Positions 20,311 through 30,365 of a stretch of 64,000 nucleotides of DNA are shown one piece after another. The stretch is taken from the NCBI RefSeq assembly GCF_022376445.1, contig NW_025955077.1, positions 1-64,000 on the forward strand. The letters run 5' to 3'. The notes under the pieces were generated by a model, which was given only the letters and a program-made list of their open reading frames with translations, was not told the DNA's origin and searched no databases. The position numbers and the translations under genes are program-made. This DNA is from Fomitopsis serialis (lineage: Eukaryota; Basidiomycota; Agaricomycetes; Polyporales; Fomitopsidaceae). The stretch's first letter is position 1. Each line of letters starts with the position of its first letter.

Positions 20311-21049
20311 AGGGCGTACAGAGGAGACAGGGCGAGCGGGTGGGAGAGGCGAGAGCGAACACGCGCACAAGTGAGCTGGCAGGAGGGTGAGGGTGCGGGC
20401 GGGCAAGACAGGCGGACGGGAAAGAGCGGGTGGACGAACGAGCTAGTGGGACACAAGCGCGGACAGACAAGGGCGGGCAAGCGAGTAGGGAAGTACGTGA
20501 GCTGGCAAGAGGGGCGAGAGGACAAGAATGAGCACGCAAGCAAGATCGGGAGGGTGGACAAGCCAGCGAAGAGGTGACAGTGGGCAGCTACCGAGGGTGT
20601 TGGTAGGCAGACGGCGGACGAGACGCGTGAGAGCGGGCGGGCGTGAGACGGCGAGCGGGCACGAAAGGGGGGGCACGAGAGAGCAGGACGGACACTGCGC
20701 GGACTGCTGGGCAAGTAGGCACAACGGTTCGTCGACACACCTACTCAAGTAAACTACCTTATCAGAGAGTGAGACAGATTGTGCGCGAGCAGATGGGTGA
20801 GCAAGGGAGAGGGTGAGAGCGGGCCACCGAGCCGGTGAGCGAGCTAGCTGACAGGAAAGCTGGGAAGGGAGTGAGCAGGCGGGTGAGCAAGAGCAGGGGA
20901 CGAGCGGGCGAGCGAGCAGGTCGACAGCCTACAAGCAAGTTAGCGACCGAGAACGGTGAGCAGCGGAGAAACGGCGAGAGCGCCAGACAGGGAGGTCCCA
21001 GTGGGCGAGACGGGCGAGACGGTCGATGAAGTGCCACGAGTAGGCGGCG

Positions 21050-21180
21050 AGGGCTGGTGAGCAGGCGGCGAAGGCTGGTGAGCAGGCAGCGAAGGCTGGT
21101 GAGCAGGCAGCGAGGACGGGTAAGCGGGCGGCGGGAGAAGCGGGCAAGCGAGCGGGCAAGCGAGCGGGCAGGTGAGAGCA
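21050..21180 (+). repeat. 21-bp tandem repeat in purine-rich filler
   Basis: Three to four copies of GGCTGGTGAGCAGGCRGCGAA followed by looser GCGGGCAAGCGAGCGG units. Part of the filler that makes up much of the element. Confidence 0.7.
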
Positions 21181-21554
21181 GGTGGAAACGAGACAGCGAG
21201 AGGGCGCGAGAGGATGGGCATGCACAGGAGGGGTGGGTGCGGGAAGGTAGTCGCGAGGAGGGTGGGGCGGATGCTGGCGACGTGGCACTACTGCGAGACG
21301 TGAGCCAAGTCTTTAGCGCCCGAGCCCGGTTCTCGACAACGACTCGACGACCGCCAGAGTCCAAATGACATCTCGCCCGCCCACCACTCGCCGCACGCGT
21401 CGACTCATCTGCTTACTCGCACACTGTCTTGCCCATTCGCTTACACTCGCTCGTCCGCCCGTCTCCGCGCCATCCGCGTGGTTACTGTATCTGCCCACTC
21501 ACTGGACCGTCGTCTTCAACTCGCGGCTCACCACGACTGCTACTACCAACTACC

Positions 21555-21711
21555 ATGGCCGACCCCCACGCGTCAAAGCTCCCGCGCCATCTCCTGGTCA
21601 TACAGAAACGAACGCGGAAGGGGGAGATAGAGGGTGGGTGGAACATGAAGCTTGAAGGGCAACTCGGGAAATTACAGCGAGCGCAAAGGCTCGAAACCAA
21701 AGGTGCGCCCC
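21555..21711 (+). CDS. Possible first exon of a protein inside the TIR element
   Basis: ATG at 21555 (context CTACCATGGCC) opens MADPHASKLPRHLLVIQKRT, continuing with basic and helical sequence (MKLEGQLGKLQRAQRLETK) up to a possible donor GTGCG near 21701. The following DNA is pyrimidine-rich filler that would form a long intron before the segments at 22.2-22.9 kb. It may belong with them, but splicing is unproven. Confidence 0.4.
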
Positions 21712-22239
21712 CGTTCGATGTACCTTCCTTTCGCTGCGTGTGGTTTCAGTGCATGCCCGTGCTGGCTCATTGGCAGATAGCTCGCTGTGCCGCTCGCTCG
21801 CCCACTCTCCCACCGGCTCGACCCCTACTTGCTCGCCTGCCCTCTCAATTACTTGCATGCCCACTTGTTCGCGTTCTCACTCGCTTGTCCGCCGGCCTGT
21901 TCGTCCATCTGGTCTGGCCACCCACACGCCTGCTCGTTCGTCCGTCCGCCCGCTCATCCAGCCCTTCGCTTACTCGCCCACTTCTGCTTCGATCCGAAGA
22001 CCGTACACGCACGCGCCCTGTCAGCACATCGCGTGGTATAGCCACTTCGTCACTCAATGCCAGAGGCCGCTGACCGAGGTGCTCGCCGTGCTCCCCGGAC
22101 GACCACTATCTGCCAATCCTTGCGCCCCTCTCTGAACATCTGACCCGCCTCGCTACGCCACCACGTCTCCACATACCGGACGTACCTGAGTCCGACGAGA
22201 TTCAGGCGTGCATCCCCGACATGCTAGATGTGCGCTCGC

Positions 22240-22880
22240 CTTCCGGACCTCGAGTTTACCGACATGCACGCCCGCCTTGACGACGTCCGCGCCCACGTTT
22301 CTGACATTGACTTCAACGCTCGACTGTCGATCTTCGCCATCGTCGCGAAGGACGAGCTGGAGGGCATCCGCGCGCGCGGCTGGGACCTCTCCTTCACCAA
22401 GACGACCGACCAGTCGTCCCTCCCGCCCTCGCTCACGGCCATGTCCGAGTCGCGGACGTCACCCCCATCGTCTGACTACTGCTGCTACACTACCCCTGAT
22501 CCAAGCCGCCTTCCACTGGCAGCTCGTCGACACGATCGCGGGCGAGGACAAGGCGACCGGGATACGCGGAGGCCTCGGCGCGCAGCTCAGACCCGAGACG
22601 AAGAACAAGCCGAAGAAGGTGCGCGAAGAGATTGTGACGCAGAATAGTGAGGAGGCGAAGCGCGAGCAGAAGGAGGAGGAAGAGGAGAAGCGCGCAGCGG
22701 CGAAGCGGAAGGTGGAGGAGGACCGTCTGAGCAAGTTGAGTGCGGTGCGATATGACAAGACCGGTGCATCGTTCCGGTCGCAAGCAAGCGCACGGTCCTC
22801 GTCACCTTGGACGCATCTGCGCGCGGCGTCGACTACCCTCACGCGTCATCCAGCTCCCGAGCGCCGAGACGTATGTTCAC
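22240..22880 (+). CDS. Two further gene-like segments inside the TIR element
   Basis: Segment one (about 22240-22480) reads DLEFTDMHARLDDVRAHVSD and then FAIVAKDELEGIRARGWDLS. Segment two (about 22498-22800, another frame) reads FHWQLVDTIAGEDKATGIRG and GLGAQLRPETKNKPKKVREE, then a Lys/Glu-rich coiled coil (EEAKREQKEEEEEKRAAAKR) and LSAVRYDKTGASFRSQ. An intron near 22450-22500 could join them. The quality of the peptide suggests a real eukaryotic protein or a captured piece of one. I do not recognise the family. Confidence 0.45.
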
Positions 22881-23492
22881 CGTGCAGGCCGTACCCGCCG
22901 TGCCAAGGGTATGTTCAGTGGGTCAATTACTCTCGCACTCGCATCGCATTTCCCTGCTCGCGCTGGCCTGATGCTCCCTCGTTTGTCTGCCCGCCGACCC
23001 ATTCGCTCGCTGTCCCGCCGTCCCGCCCATTCGTTCACGTACCCATTCATTTGTTTGCTCGTTTGCCTGCTTGCCGACTGAACACTCTGTTTGAAGGACA
23101 ATTAGCCACATGCAGATATATTGCTTCTGCCAGCCCCTCTCTCGATGTTTGCCTCTGTCTCATATCTGTATACTAAATAGAGCTCATGTATGAGCTGTTG
23201 ATATCATAGTCTCTTCATTCCATTTGTGATATCTATGACTGGGGCCAGTTGCATCTTGTGAATGGATCACTAGTATTGTTTTGAAGAATGCTCTACTTTC
23301 CATGCTGTTCAACATTTTGACAGGCATAGCTGTACAGTAGTCATATGTATGTCTCAATGTGCTGAGGATTATGAACTATTATCAACATTTACAACTAACA
23401 TGAATAAGATCTTCATAGTATGAACTAGATTATGCATGTTATCCTGATTAGTACTAATCATGCTCAATGAGAGTGTCATTAGGATGATGAGA

Positions 23493-25255
23493 CTAATTAG
23501 AACTAAGATAGTCAAGTTTAGGGAATCCAGATTTTCCTGATGACTTCTGCCTCAGCAATGGTTCTATTCTACCAAAGACATCCCATCCTGTTTCCTTCGC
23601 GAGGAGCGGACAACCAAGTAGATCGTATGCCTGCTCGGCGCGTTTTGCGAAGTCCTGATCGACCCAGGAATATGCTGCATCCCGAGATGATGGCAGACGC
23701 TTCCTACGCATGGTTTCCACAGCATCGCGGGGGACAGGGATACTGATGCGTTCGTGGCCAAAATCCTCGGGAGAAATCCAGAGGTCTGTGGGTGTCGTAC
23801 CCGAAGGCATAAGCTTGTTGCGCTGAAAGCGAATCTTGTGCATGTTCCAATAATCGCGGAAGCTATTGAGCTCCTGTTGGACGATGCGAGGCCAGATCCA
23901 ATAGAAGATGTGCCTGCCAATCATTGTCAGTCGAGAAGTCGCTTCCGACTCGCTACGCTGAGTACCATGTGAGTAGCTCAAGAACTCACTCGTGCAACTC
24001 GTCGTTACAGTGGAAGATACCGTCGTGCTTACCCTGTACAATGGCCATATGCAGATTGCGGCCAGTGTGCTCCCGGAATACGTGCCAGAAACTTTCAATT
24101 GGGATGTTATGAACACTCTTCATCGCGTGACACGGTGGATACGCCACTGGGTCGATGTTTGGTGCATATACTTCGCTGTAGAGATAAGCATCCAAGTCAA
24201 GACGTGATCAGCTTCATGATGACATGCCAGAGAGGTGAGCAAGTTCGCACCGAAATGCCGTCTGCATAGCATAGAGCTCACCCGTCTCCGAGCCTTTATC
24301 GAACGTGAGTTGCAATGGAATACCTATAGAGAGTGCAGTGACAGAACGAGTAATGGCTCATCAGTAACTCAGGACGTGACAAGTTGGAATTAAAGACATA
24401 CACCCAAGTTCGCTGACCAAATCACAGTATGTGTGTCCTACGATCTCCGTCTTGCGATTGTTCGGAATGGTGACAAGCTGGGGACATAGACTAGAACACT
24501 TATCCTTATAGCCATATATGGGTAGCCCAACGCCGCCCATCTGTAGCGCAAAGGCACCAAGTTTGTCATGTCCGTCGCAATGGACTTCGTACATGGGCCC
24601 AATAGCAACAAGCTTGCCTCGCACAATTGCTTGAGGTTTTCGTCCAGGATAGCGTGCCTCAACACCATCAGGATCATTCGTCCGCACAACGTCCCGTATG
24701 ACACTTCTGCAAAACAAACAAAATATGAACTCTGGAGCTCACCAAGGGCTACTTACTATCTTACTGACCGAGGGAGGGGTGTACCGGCAATAGCAAGGCT
24801 CGTTTGCATTGCACCGATACCACGTCGTCCTGATGGATCCTTGGCCATCTCGTTCAGGATGGTCTGTGTCGCGATCATGCCTTTCTGAGCCTTTCGCGAC
24901 GAAGGGATTTGAAAGTGTTTGTTGAGGTTCTTCAGAAGAGTCAGGCTATGGCTTTCCGTCAATGGAAATGTTTCAAAATCAGTATGTGGAACAGAAACGT
25001 ACCCAATATCGAGACTGAACTCGTGGTGCAATCGCTTGATACGCCTGGAAAGTGGGAGGCGTTCTTTCGAGTAGCGATAAAGTGCATCCTTCAAAATATG
25101 CGCTTCCGGCCCTACAGCACGTCACAATCAAAACCAAGTATATTCAACTTCGAATCTAAGCCTTGAGACTTACAGTTTCCGTTGTCTTGCCCATTCTTGC
25201 CTGCGCGATTGTTGCCTGCCGTAGGTTTGTCTTTGAGCAAAGGATTTCTGGCCAT
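23493..25255 (-). CDS. Fungal integrase-core (DDE) transposase-like protein
   Basis: ATG at 25255 begins MARNPLLKDKPTAGNN. Introns with GTAAGT-CTGTAG (25112-25173), GTACGT-GGAAAG and GTCAGT-TTTGCAG join exons coding HILKDALYRYSKERLPLSRR, then GIGAMQTSLAIAGTPLPR, then VRTNDPDGVEARYPGRK. The catalytic core follows: YEVHCDGHDKLGAFALQMGG with the first Asp, LTFDKGSETGELYAMQ with the second, and HNIPIESFWHVFREHTGR with the Glu. After these come LNSFRDYWNMHKIRFQRNKL and MPSGTTPTDLW. This is the arrangement of the widespread agaricomycete integrase-core proteins. The last codons (after LLRQK) run into the terminal repeat of the neighbouring element, so the natural C-terminus has been replaced. No terminal repeats belonging to this gene were found. 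Confidence 0.82.
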
Positions 25256-26295
25256 GGCGGCGGGTTGAGGGCCAACGAGTCGAGAGGCCGAGGGGTGAGA
25301 CTAAGCCCCAAGTGGATGAGGAGGTGAATCATGATCAGTGATCGCAAACAACGAAGGACGGAAGTGAACACTGGTCTTGGCAAGACGGATCAGAGGGAAA
25401 ATACAAAGCACCGAGGTAATTGGTTACGAACCACGGTCAGGCAAATTCTGCAGAATACGCTGGAGAGTCGAGACTGCCGCACAAATATCAATCCGCACGA
25501 GTGCAGATGTACGATGCATGGGAAGTTCAGCCACACCTGCCAAATTCGGCCTATGCCCGTCTGTGCAGGGAGGAAAATAGATGAGGGAGCCCACTGTAAG
25601 GCATGGAATTGTTTGGAACGCATCATGGGCATGCAGACACAGTGCATCCCCAATAGCTTATGTAGTTTGAATGTATGTTGAGCTCACAATATGCAGAAGG
25701 CCCTGGGACAGGGCGTGGGAAAGTCAGCCACTTTGGCCGAACTCTGCGTGGCTGGGTCAGAAAAGGGATGGGGGAGCCCATTGTAAGCCATAGAACCGAT
25801 AGGGGAGTGTTTTGAGACATTAGATGTGTTTTCTAGGCGATAGTATATATGTTTTGAACGTATGTTCTATCCTACAGGCCACTTGAGACAGCAGGCAGGC
25901 GTGGGAATTCAGTGGCACCCGAGGCGGGACACTGGAAAAGAGTCACTGAAACATAAATGAGACGTACAGCGAGGCGGGCTCGGATGGAGCGATGCAGAGC
26001 CAAGCCAAGGACCCCATATTTTCACAAGAAGCATGACTCAGACGCAAACTGGACGCTGCATTTCACACAAACCCTGACTTGGAACGGACTACAGCTATGA
26101 TGGCGCCGTCACCCTGTTGCTTCTGAAGCTGCTACGTGTTTATTTCAAAGTGAGTTATTCTTAGGCTATGATGAAGCGACCGGGAGCGGCAGTCGAGCGA
26201 GTATATATGAACTTGCTATATTTCACAGAGTCTGTTTCGTCCACGGCGGTGACGTTGCACACTTTGGAATATCTCGCTCTGACTCGGCGTCACAC
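25256..26295. other. Intergenic with a degenerate direct duplication
   Basis: Segments at about 25517-25690 and 25718-25890 share AAGTTCAGCCAC/AAAGTCAGCCAC, GGGAGCCCAYTGTAAG and TTTGAAYGTATGTT in the same order, an old tandem duplication of about 180 bp. The stretch 26200-26290 should include the promoter of the kinase gene (TATATATG at about 26201). Confidence 0.5.
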
Positions 26296-28862
26296 ATGGC
26301 TGAAGTCGATGATCCAAATATCTGCTTAAGTCTGAATGATTCTCAGGTCCTCTCGTGCCGTAACTTCTTCCCAAGGAAGACTGAGCCTGGCCCATGTCAG
26401 AAGTGCATACTTCTCAGCGAGGTTGATCCAAATTCTGACGAGTTCACAAGAAAGAGTGTACGTCCTCAGTCCGACTTTTATACTGTAACCAACAGTGTCA
26501 TCTAATGTACTATATGTGCACCCAGGACTGGCCTCAATGCAGCGAGTGCGGCGTCACTGCAGCAAGACTTCAGAATGAGCTCTGTGGTCAATGCAAGCGG
26601 GTACGTGTGCATGGCATCGCAAGTCGCAACCACTGACTGTCTACTAATAATTTCATATACAACTCGTATAACTGCCACTAGGATAAAGGTCTCATTCACG
26701 AAAGTGTCGAGGCCGCTCAAACACATCGTAGCAGTGCGTTCCAGGCCCGCATGCAGACACCAGCACGTACACAGGCTCAGGCTGGACTTCGTGACTCTGC
26801 AAATGCACATATTTCTCAGGCGGCAACAGCATCTGCGATCCCATTAACTACAGAATCTCTCAACTCTGCTTGTCTAGGACGTATACCCACGCATTCAGGT
26901 GGTCCTCCTATGCAGTCCTCATCAAGTCGTCCAGTTTGGCTCACGTTTCATGCACGACGGGCAAAGAAGCTTGATTCCCGCCTTGGCACACAGATTGCTG
27001 CCTACGATGATGATCTTTTGATTGAAGGTAAGAAAGGGCCAGTCAACTCCAATTGTGCTGAATTGCTTACGTTGATTTGTCAGATGTCATTGCTCGAGTC
27101 CTTGATGTCTGGAATAAAACCTGGGTCGGGAAGTACCCTAGGGCACTGCGACGGTAGGTCTTTATTTTTTATGTTTGTTGTCAAGGCTTATTGAACATTC
27201 CTCCGAGTCAGTGATGAGGTTTTCCTTCGCTTCGAAGGGAACAAGCTCCCTATCGAAGGAAGTGAAGTTCTCACGCTGTCCGACTTCTACCGTATGCATA
27301 CAACAGGCCCTAACAAGGACATCTATGCGGGGAAGGCTCTTAAGGTACCTGGTCTCGCAAAGGCTTCGCGCAGTCTTACACTTGAGCTACTGATCGAGAT
27401 GGACGCTGTAAGTACCATTGATTCCAATGATGTGCTCTCGCTGATACGAGTATTATTTCTTTTACTTTCAAATCAGTACCAAGATCGCATTGGAGACACT
27501 GAGACAATCACGTCCATCCGAAAGAGCACAAGACGCAAAGCTGATGCTGTTGTTCGGACTTCTCTTCCGCTTGCAAAACAACCTCGGAGTAAGTCCTGAT
27601 TTTCTAGTACAATTCACAGTGACGCAGAAATCTTCTTCTACTGACTGAGCATTCTCGGTCTAGATATCTCTAACACGTTCCCAACGTCATCATTTGTGCG
27701 AGTGCCTAGCTCCGCTTCAGCGGATATTAACAAGGCCGAGACAATCAGTCTTGTTCTCGCAGACGTCCATACAGACGTCACTACTGGTTCTGTCGATATC
27801 ACCTGGCCTGCCGTACTAATGACTGTCATGGCGAAGATTGATGTCAAGGAACTAAGCTCAGGTCAGACGAAGCACGTGTACTGGGTATGCATGCTACTTA
27901 TGCTCAGGCTGTACAAATTCATGGTACTAATGTATTTATATGTCTACAGCTTTTCATGGAGGGCACTACCTACGTCGCAAAACGGTTCTACAACATTGGT
28001 GGTGGTACCCTTGCCGGTGTAACCCCATCTCAGAACTATCAGAACCTCTATCAGGAGGTGTGTCGCGCCTTCCAAGGCCAGTGGTTCCTCGAGAGCTTCT
28101 ACAAGCTTGTACGTGAGAGGGATATTGAGGCTGACATGTGTTCGTCTTCAATGTTCATCTGTCTATGATTGCTCACTAACTGCGAGTCCGCCGCATCCAT
28201 TGCCTTATATTAGCTTTCCGTGTTGTCCATACATACCTCGCCAAAGAGATCGTCAGTGACGATGGTTGCTTTTCGACAGCCTCCGATGTCACACAGTTGG
28301 CTATTGACAGCGACAGCGAGCCCGAGAAAGCTGGAGCTTACTGGCTAATTGAGCCTCGACGAGCAACATCCGTCCACCGCTGGAGTGGCACAATGTCACA
28401 CCCTGCTGGTGCTGGCCAGAAGGCGCAGACAATGTCTGCATTTGCCCATTTTGTCTACCGCTACTCAAACTCTCAGCTTGTCGCTGCCGATCTACAGAGT
28501 ACGCTCTGTTTGTCATCGAGTTATCTGTTTAGTTGCTGATGAGCTTGATCAATTTCTTCATTGATATTTGGCAACTCATAGGCACAGTTGCTGCTATTGA
28601 TAATGCGGTGGTTGATGTCGTTTTTGACATGATGACACATACTCAGGACGGGTATGTCAATGAACACACCTCCTATCTTTTCTCGGACTGATGCACCGAG
28701 CTCAACAGAAATTCAGGTGTTGGAGACCATGGTCAGGAGGGGATCGATGCTTTCGTGAAGCAACACGAATGTAATCGCATCTGCATGGAGATGAGCTTGT
28801 CGGGAGATAACAGTAGCCGCAAAGACCGTGACTCGGAACGCGACGATTCGGGTTCGGAGTGA
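26296..28862 (+). CDS. Alpha-type protein kinase with N-terminal Cys motifs
   Basis: ATG 26296 starts MAEVDDPNICLSLNDS. Many short introns are evident (for example 26458-26525, GTACGT to ACCCAG). The N-terminus has CQKC, then CSECGVTAARLQNELCGQC, probably a metal-binding module. The kinase part includes TTYVAKRFYNIGGG (with the ATP-binding Lys), FAHFVYRYSNSQLVAADLQG (the alpha-kinase DLQG segment) and GDHGQEGIDAFVKQHECNRI, which supplies the His and Cys ligands of the structural zinc that closes alpha-kinase domains. It ends in an acidic Ser-rich tail at 28862. Alpha kinases phosphorylate serine or threonine in helical contexts. In mushrooms the family is greatly expanded and substrates are mostly unknown. 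No break was found, though not every splice junction was verified. Confidence 0.85.
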
Positions 28863-30362
28863 TAGTAGATAATTCCACCAGTACTACTAGTACACTGACT
28901 CGGAGAACACGCAGTACTTACTAATCTAATGATACTATTAATGTTAGCTTTTGGAGAGACCTGATTCCAATTCCTCATTGCGACTGTGTTCCCAAAGTTC
29001 GACGCAGTCATCGACAGCCTGCCTAGAGTGTGTACTACATAAGCGCCGGCCTGCTAGAAAGCGTCCGATAGGGCTCTGCCCGTCTAGAATGAATACTCAG
29101 AAGCCGGCCAAATCGCAAGCCAGAATATTAAACATGATTTTGGTGATTTTCTTCCATACCTCGGTGTTGCGGGTCAAGCAGAACACATATATTTATACGC
29201 ACTGACAGTTCAGTGAACGGTGTGTTCGGGCGTCTGACCTCGGGCATGGCCCAGAGGCCGAACCGCGTCCGCATTTGAACCGTGGCCTTCCGGCCGACCT
29301 TAGGCTGAGAGCCCGTTGTCTTCGGTGGCTGGGAGCTCGTCGTCTTCGGCTTGCGCAGCTGCATGGTGGAATAGTGGGAGGCGTATGGCAATGCACCCCA
29401 AGCTGGTACGTGAGCGCGTGAGCTTCGAGGCGAGAGATGGCAAGGGCTGCCGCCAAGCTGTGTTGCGGCTCCGGGTTATGCCCACCTGGCCTTATATACA
29501 GGCACTTAGCGGCGCGGCAATGACCAAGAATCCCATGAAGTTATCTGAACAGAGATCAGCTGCTGATCTGGCATCAACGGACACACCCAGGCAATGCCTT
29601 CTTCTAAAACAGGAGAACAAAAGAACTAGCCATGAGCACGAGCACACAGGTGACAACACTTTTCTCAATTCGGACGCGACCAGCGGTCAAGGCAACGAGC
29701 CATAGCAGAGTCAGGTTCTGTCTCGGCTGTCTCCGCAATGGAACAAATGCTAGGGCCATTGTTCATACCGAATCCGGAGAATCCGACCGTGACCAGACCG
29801 CAGGACCAGCGCAAACTTCCGCGACGGTTGATCGATCGTGTACGTATCGGGCTATGATGCCACCATGAATTGACTGTGGCTTGACGGCCTGATTTGTCCA
29901 CGGGCTGGCGGCCCGTGGTTCCCGTGACCGTTGTCGGCAATGTCCGATCGCAATGGTTCAACTTGCCCCACATAAATAGATCGTAGCGGCGCAAGCGCCG
30001 ATCCCCGACTCCTGCATGGTACACAGCTATTATACTCAGCCTGCCACAGCGGCACCATAGTATATTATGTGTGTATTTAAATAATTGTAAGTACCATCGG
30101 AATGGTATGGAGACTCAATTGGAAGCCCTCACGCCCGCGGCGGCTTCGCCGCCCGGGCGTCTCGGGCTTCCACGAGTCTGAGCCACACGGCGAACTTACT
30201 TACCGTGATACATACTACAGTACATGCGAGGGCTCTCAACTTAATAGAGGCCCTCCTACCTTTGGGAGGACTTATTCGATGGTCAAAGATCCAGGCGTCC
30301 AGATGCAGCCAGAAGCACGGAAGGATCCAACCGCCTCGAGCTGCCTCGTAAGACACTCGAGC
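28863..30362. other. Intergenic, no gene supported
   Basis: Only short overlapping frames. It contains the block at 29265-29345 resembling the 18.5-kb microrepeat and a strong GC hairpin near 30136-30160 (CGGCGGCTTCGCCGCC). Nothing else recognised. Confidence 0.5.
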
Positions 30363-30365
30363 ATT

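Larger units (their letters stand above)
19145..23547. mobile_element. Terminal-inverted-repeat element of about 4.4 kb carrying gene fragments
   Basis: The left end CATCAGGAAAACCTGAATTC at 19145 has an inverted partner at about 23523-23547 reading, in reverse complement, CATCAGGAAAATCTGGATTC; both run on to CCCTAA, about 23 of 25 bases matching. Both subterminal regions are AT-rich and share ATTAGTACTAAT, TTCTAATTAGT and CCTAATGA motifs. The interior (19.5-23.1 kb) is GC-rich and alternates between pyrimidine-rich and purine-rich tracts, with several gene-like segments. No transposase was identified inside. I could not find a convincing target-site duplication. The right end lies within the terminal codons of the integrase-core gene. 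Confidence 0.62.

Noticed and set aside
22490..22880. Identification of the LVDTI...GGLGAQLRPETKNK segment as the FACT subunit Spt16
   Set aside because: The order of a VDT(I/V) motif, a basic LR.xT(K/R)N motif and an EAKR helix is superficially similar, but the preceding segment and the residues after it do not fit that family.
19145..23547. Target-site duplication for the 4.4-kb TIR element
   Set aside because: Flanking bases GGTTG and ACTTC do not match for any sensible end position beyond two bases, so none is claimed.
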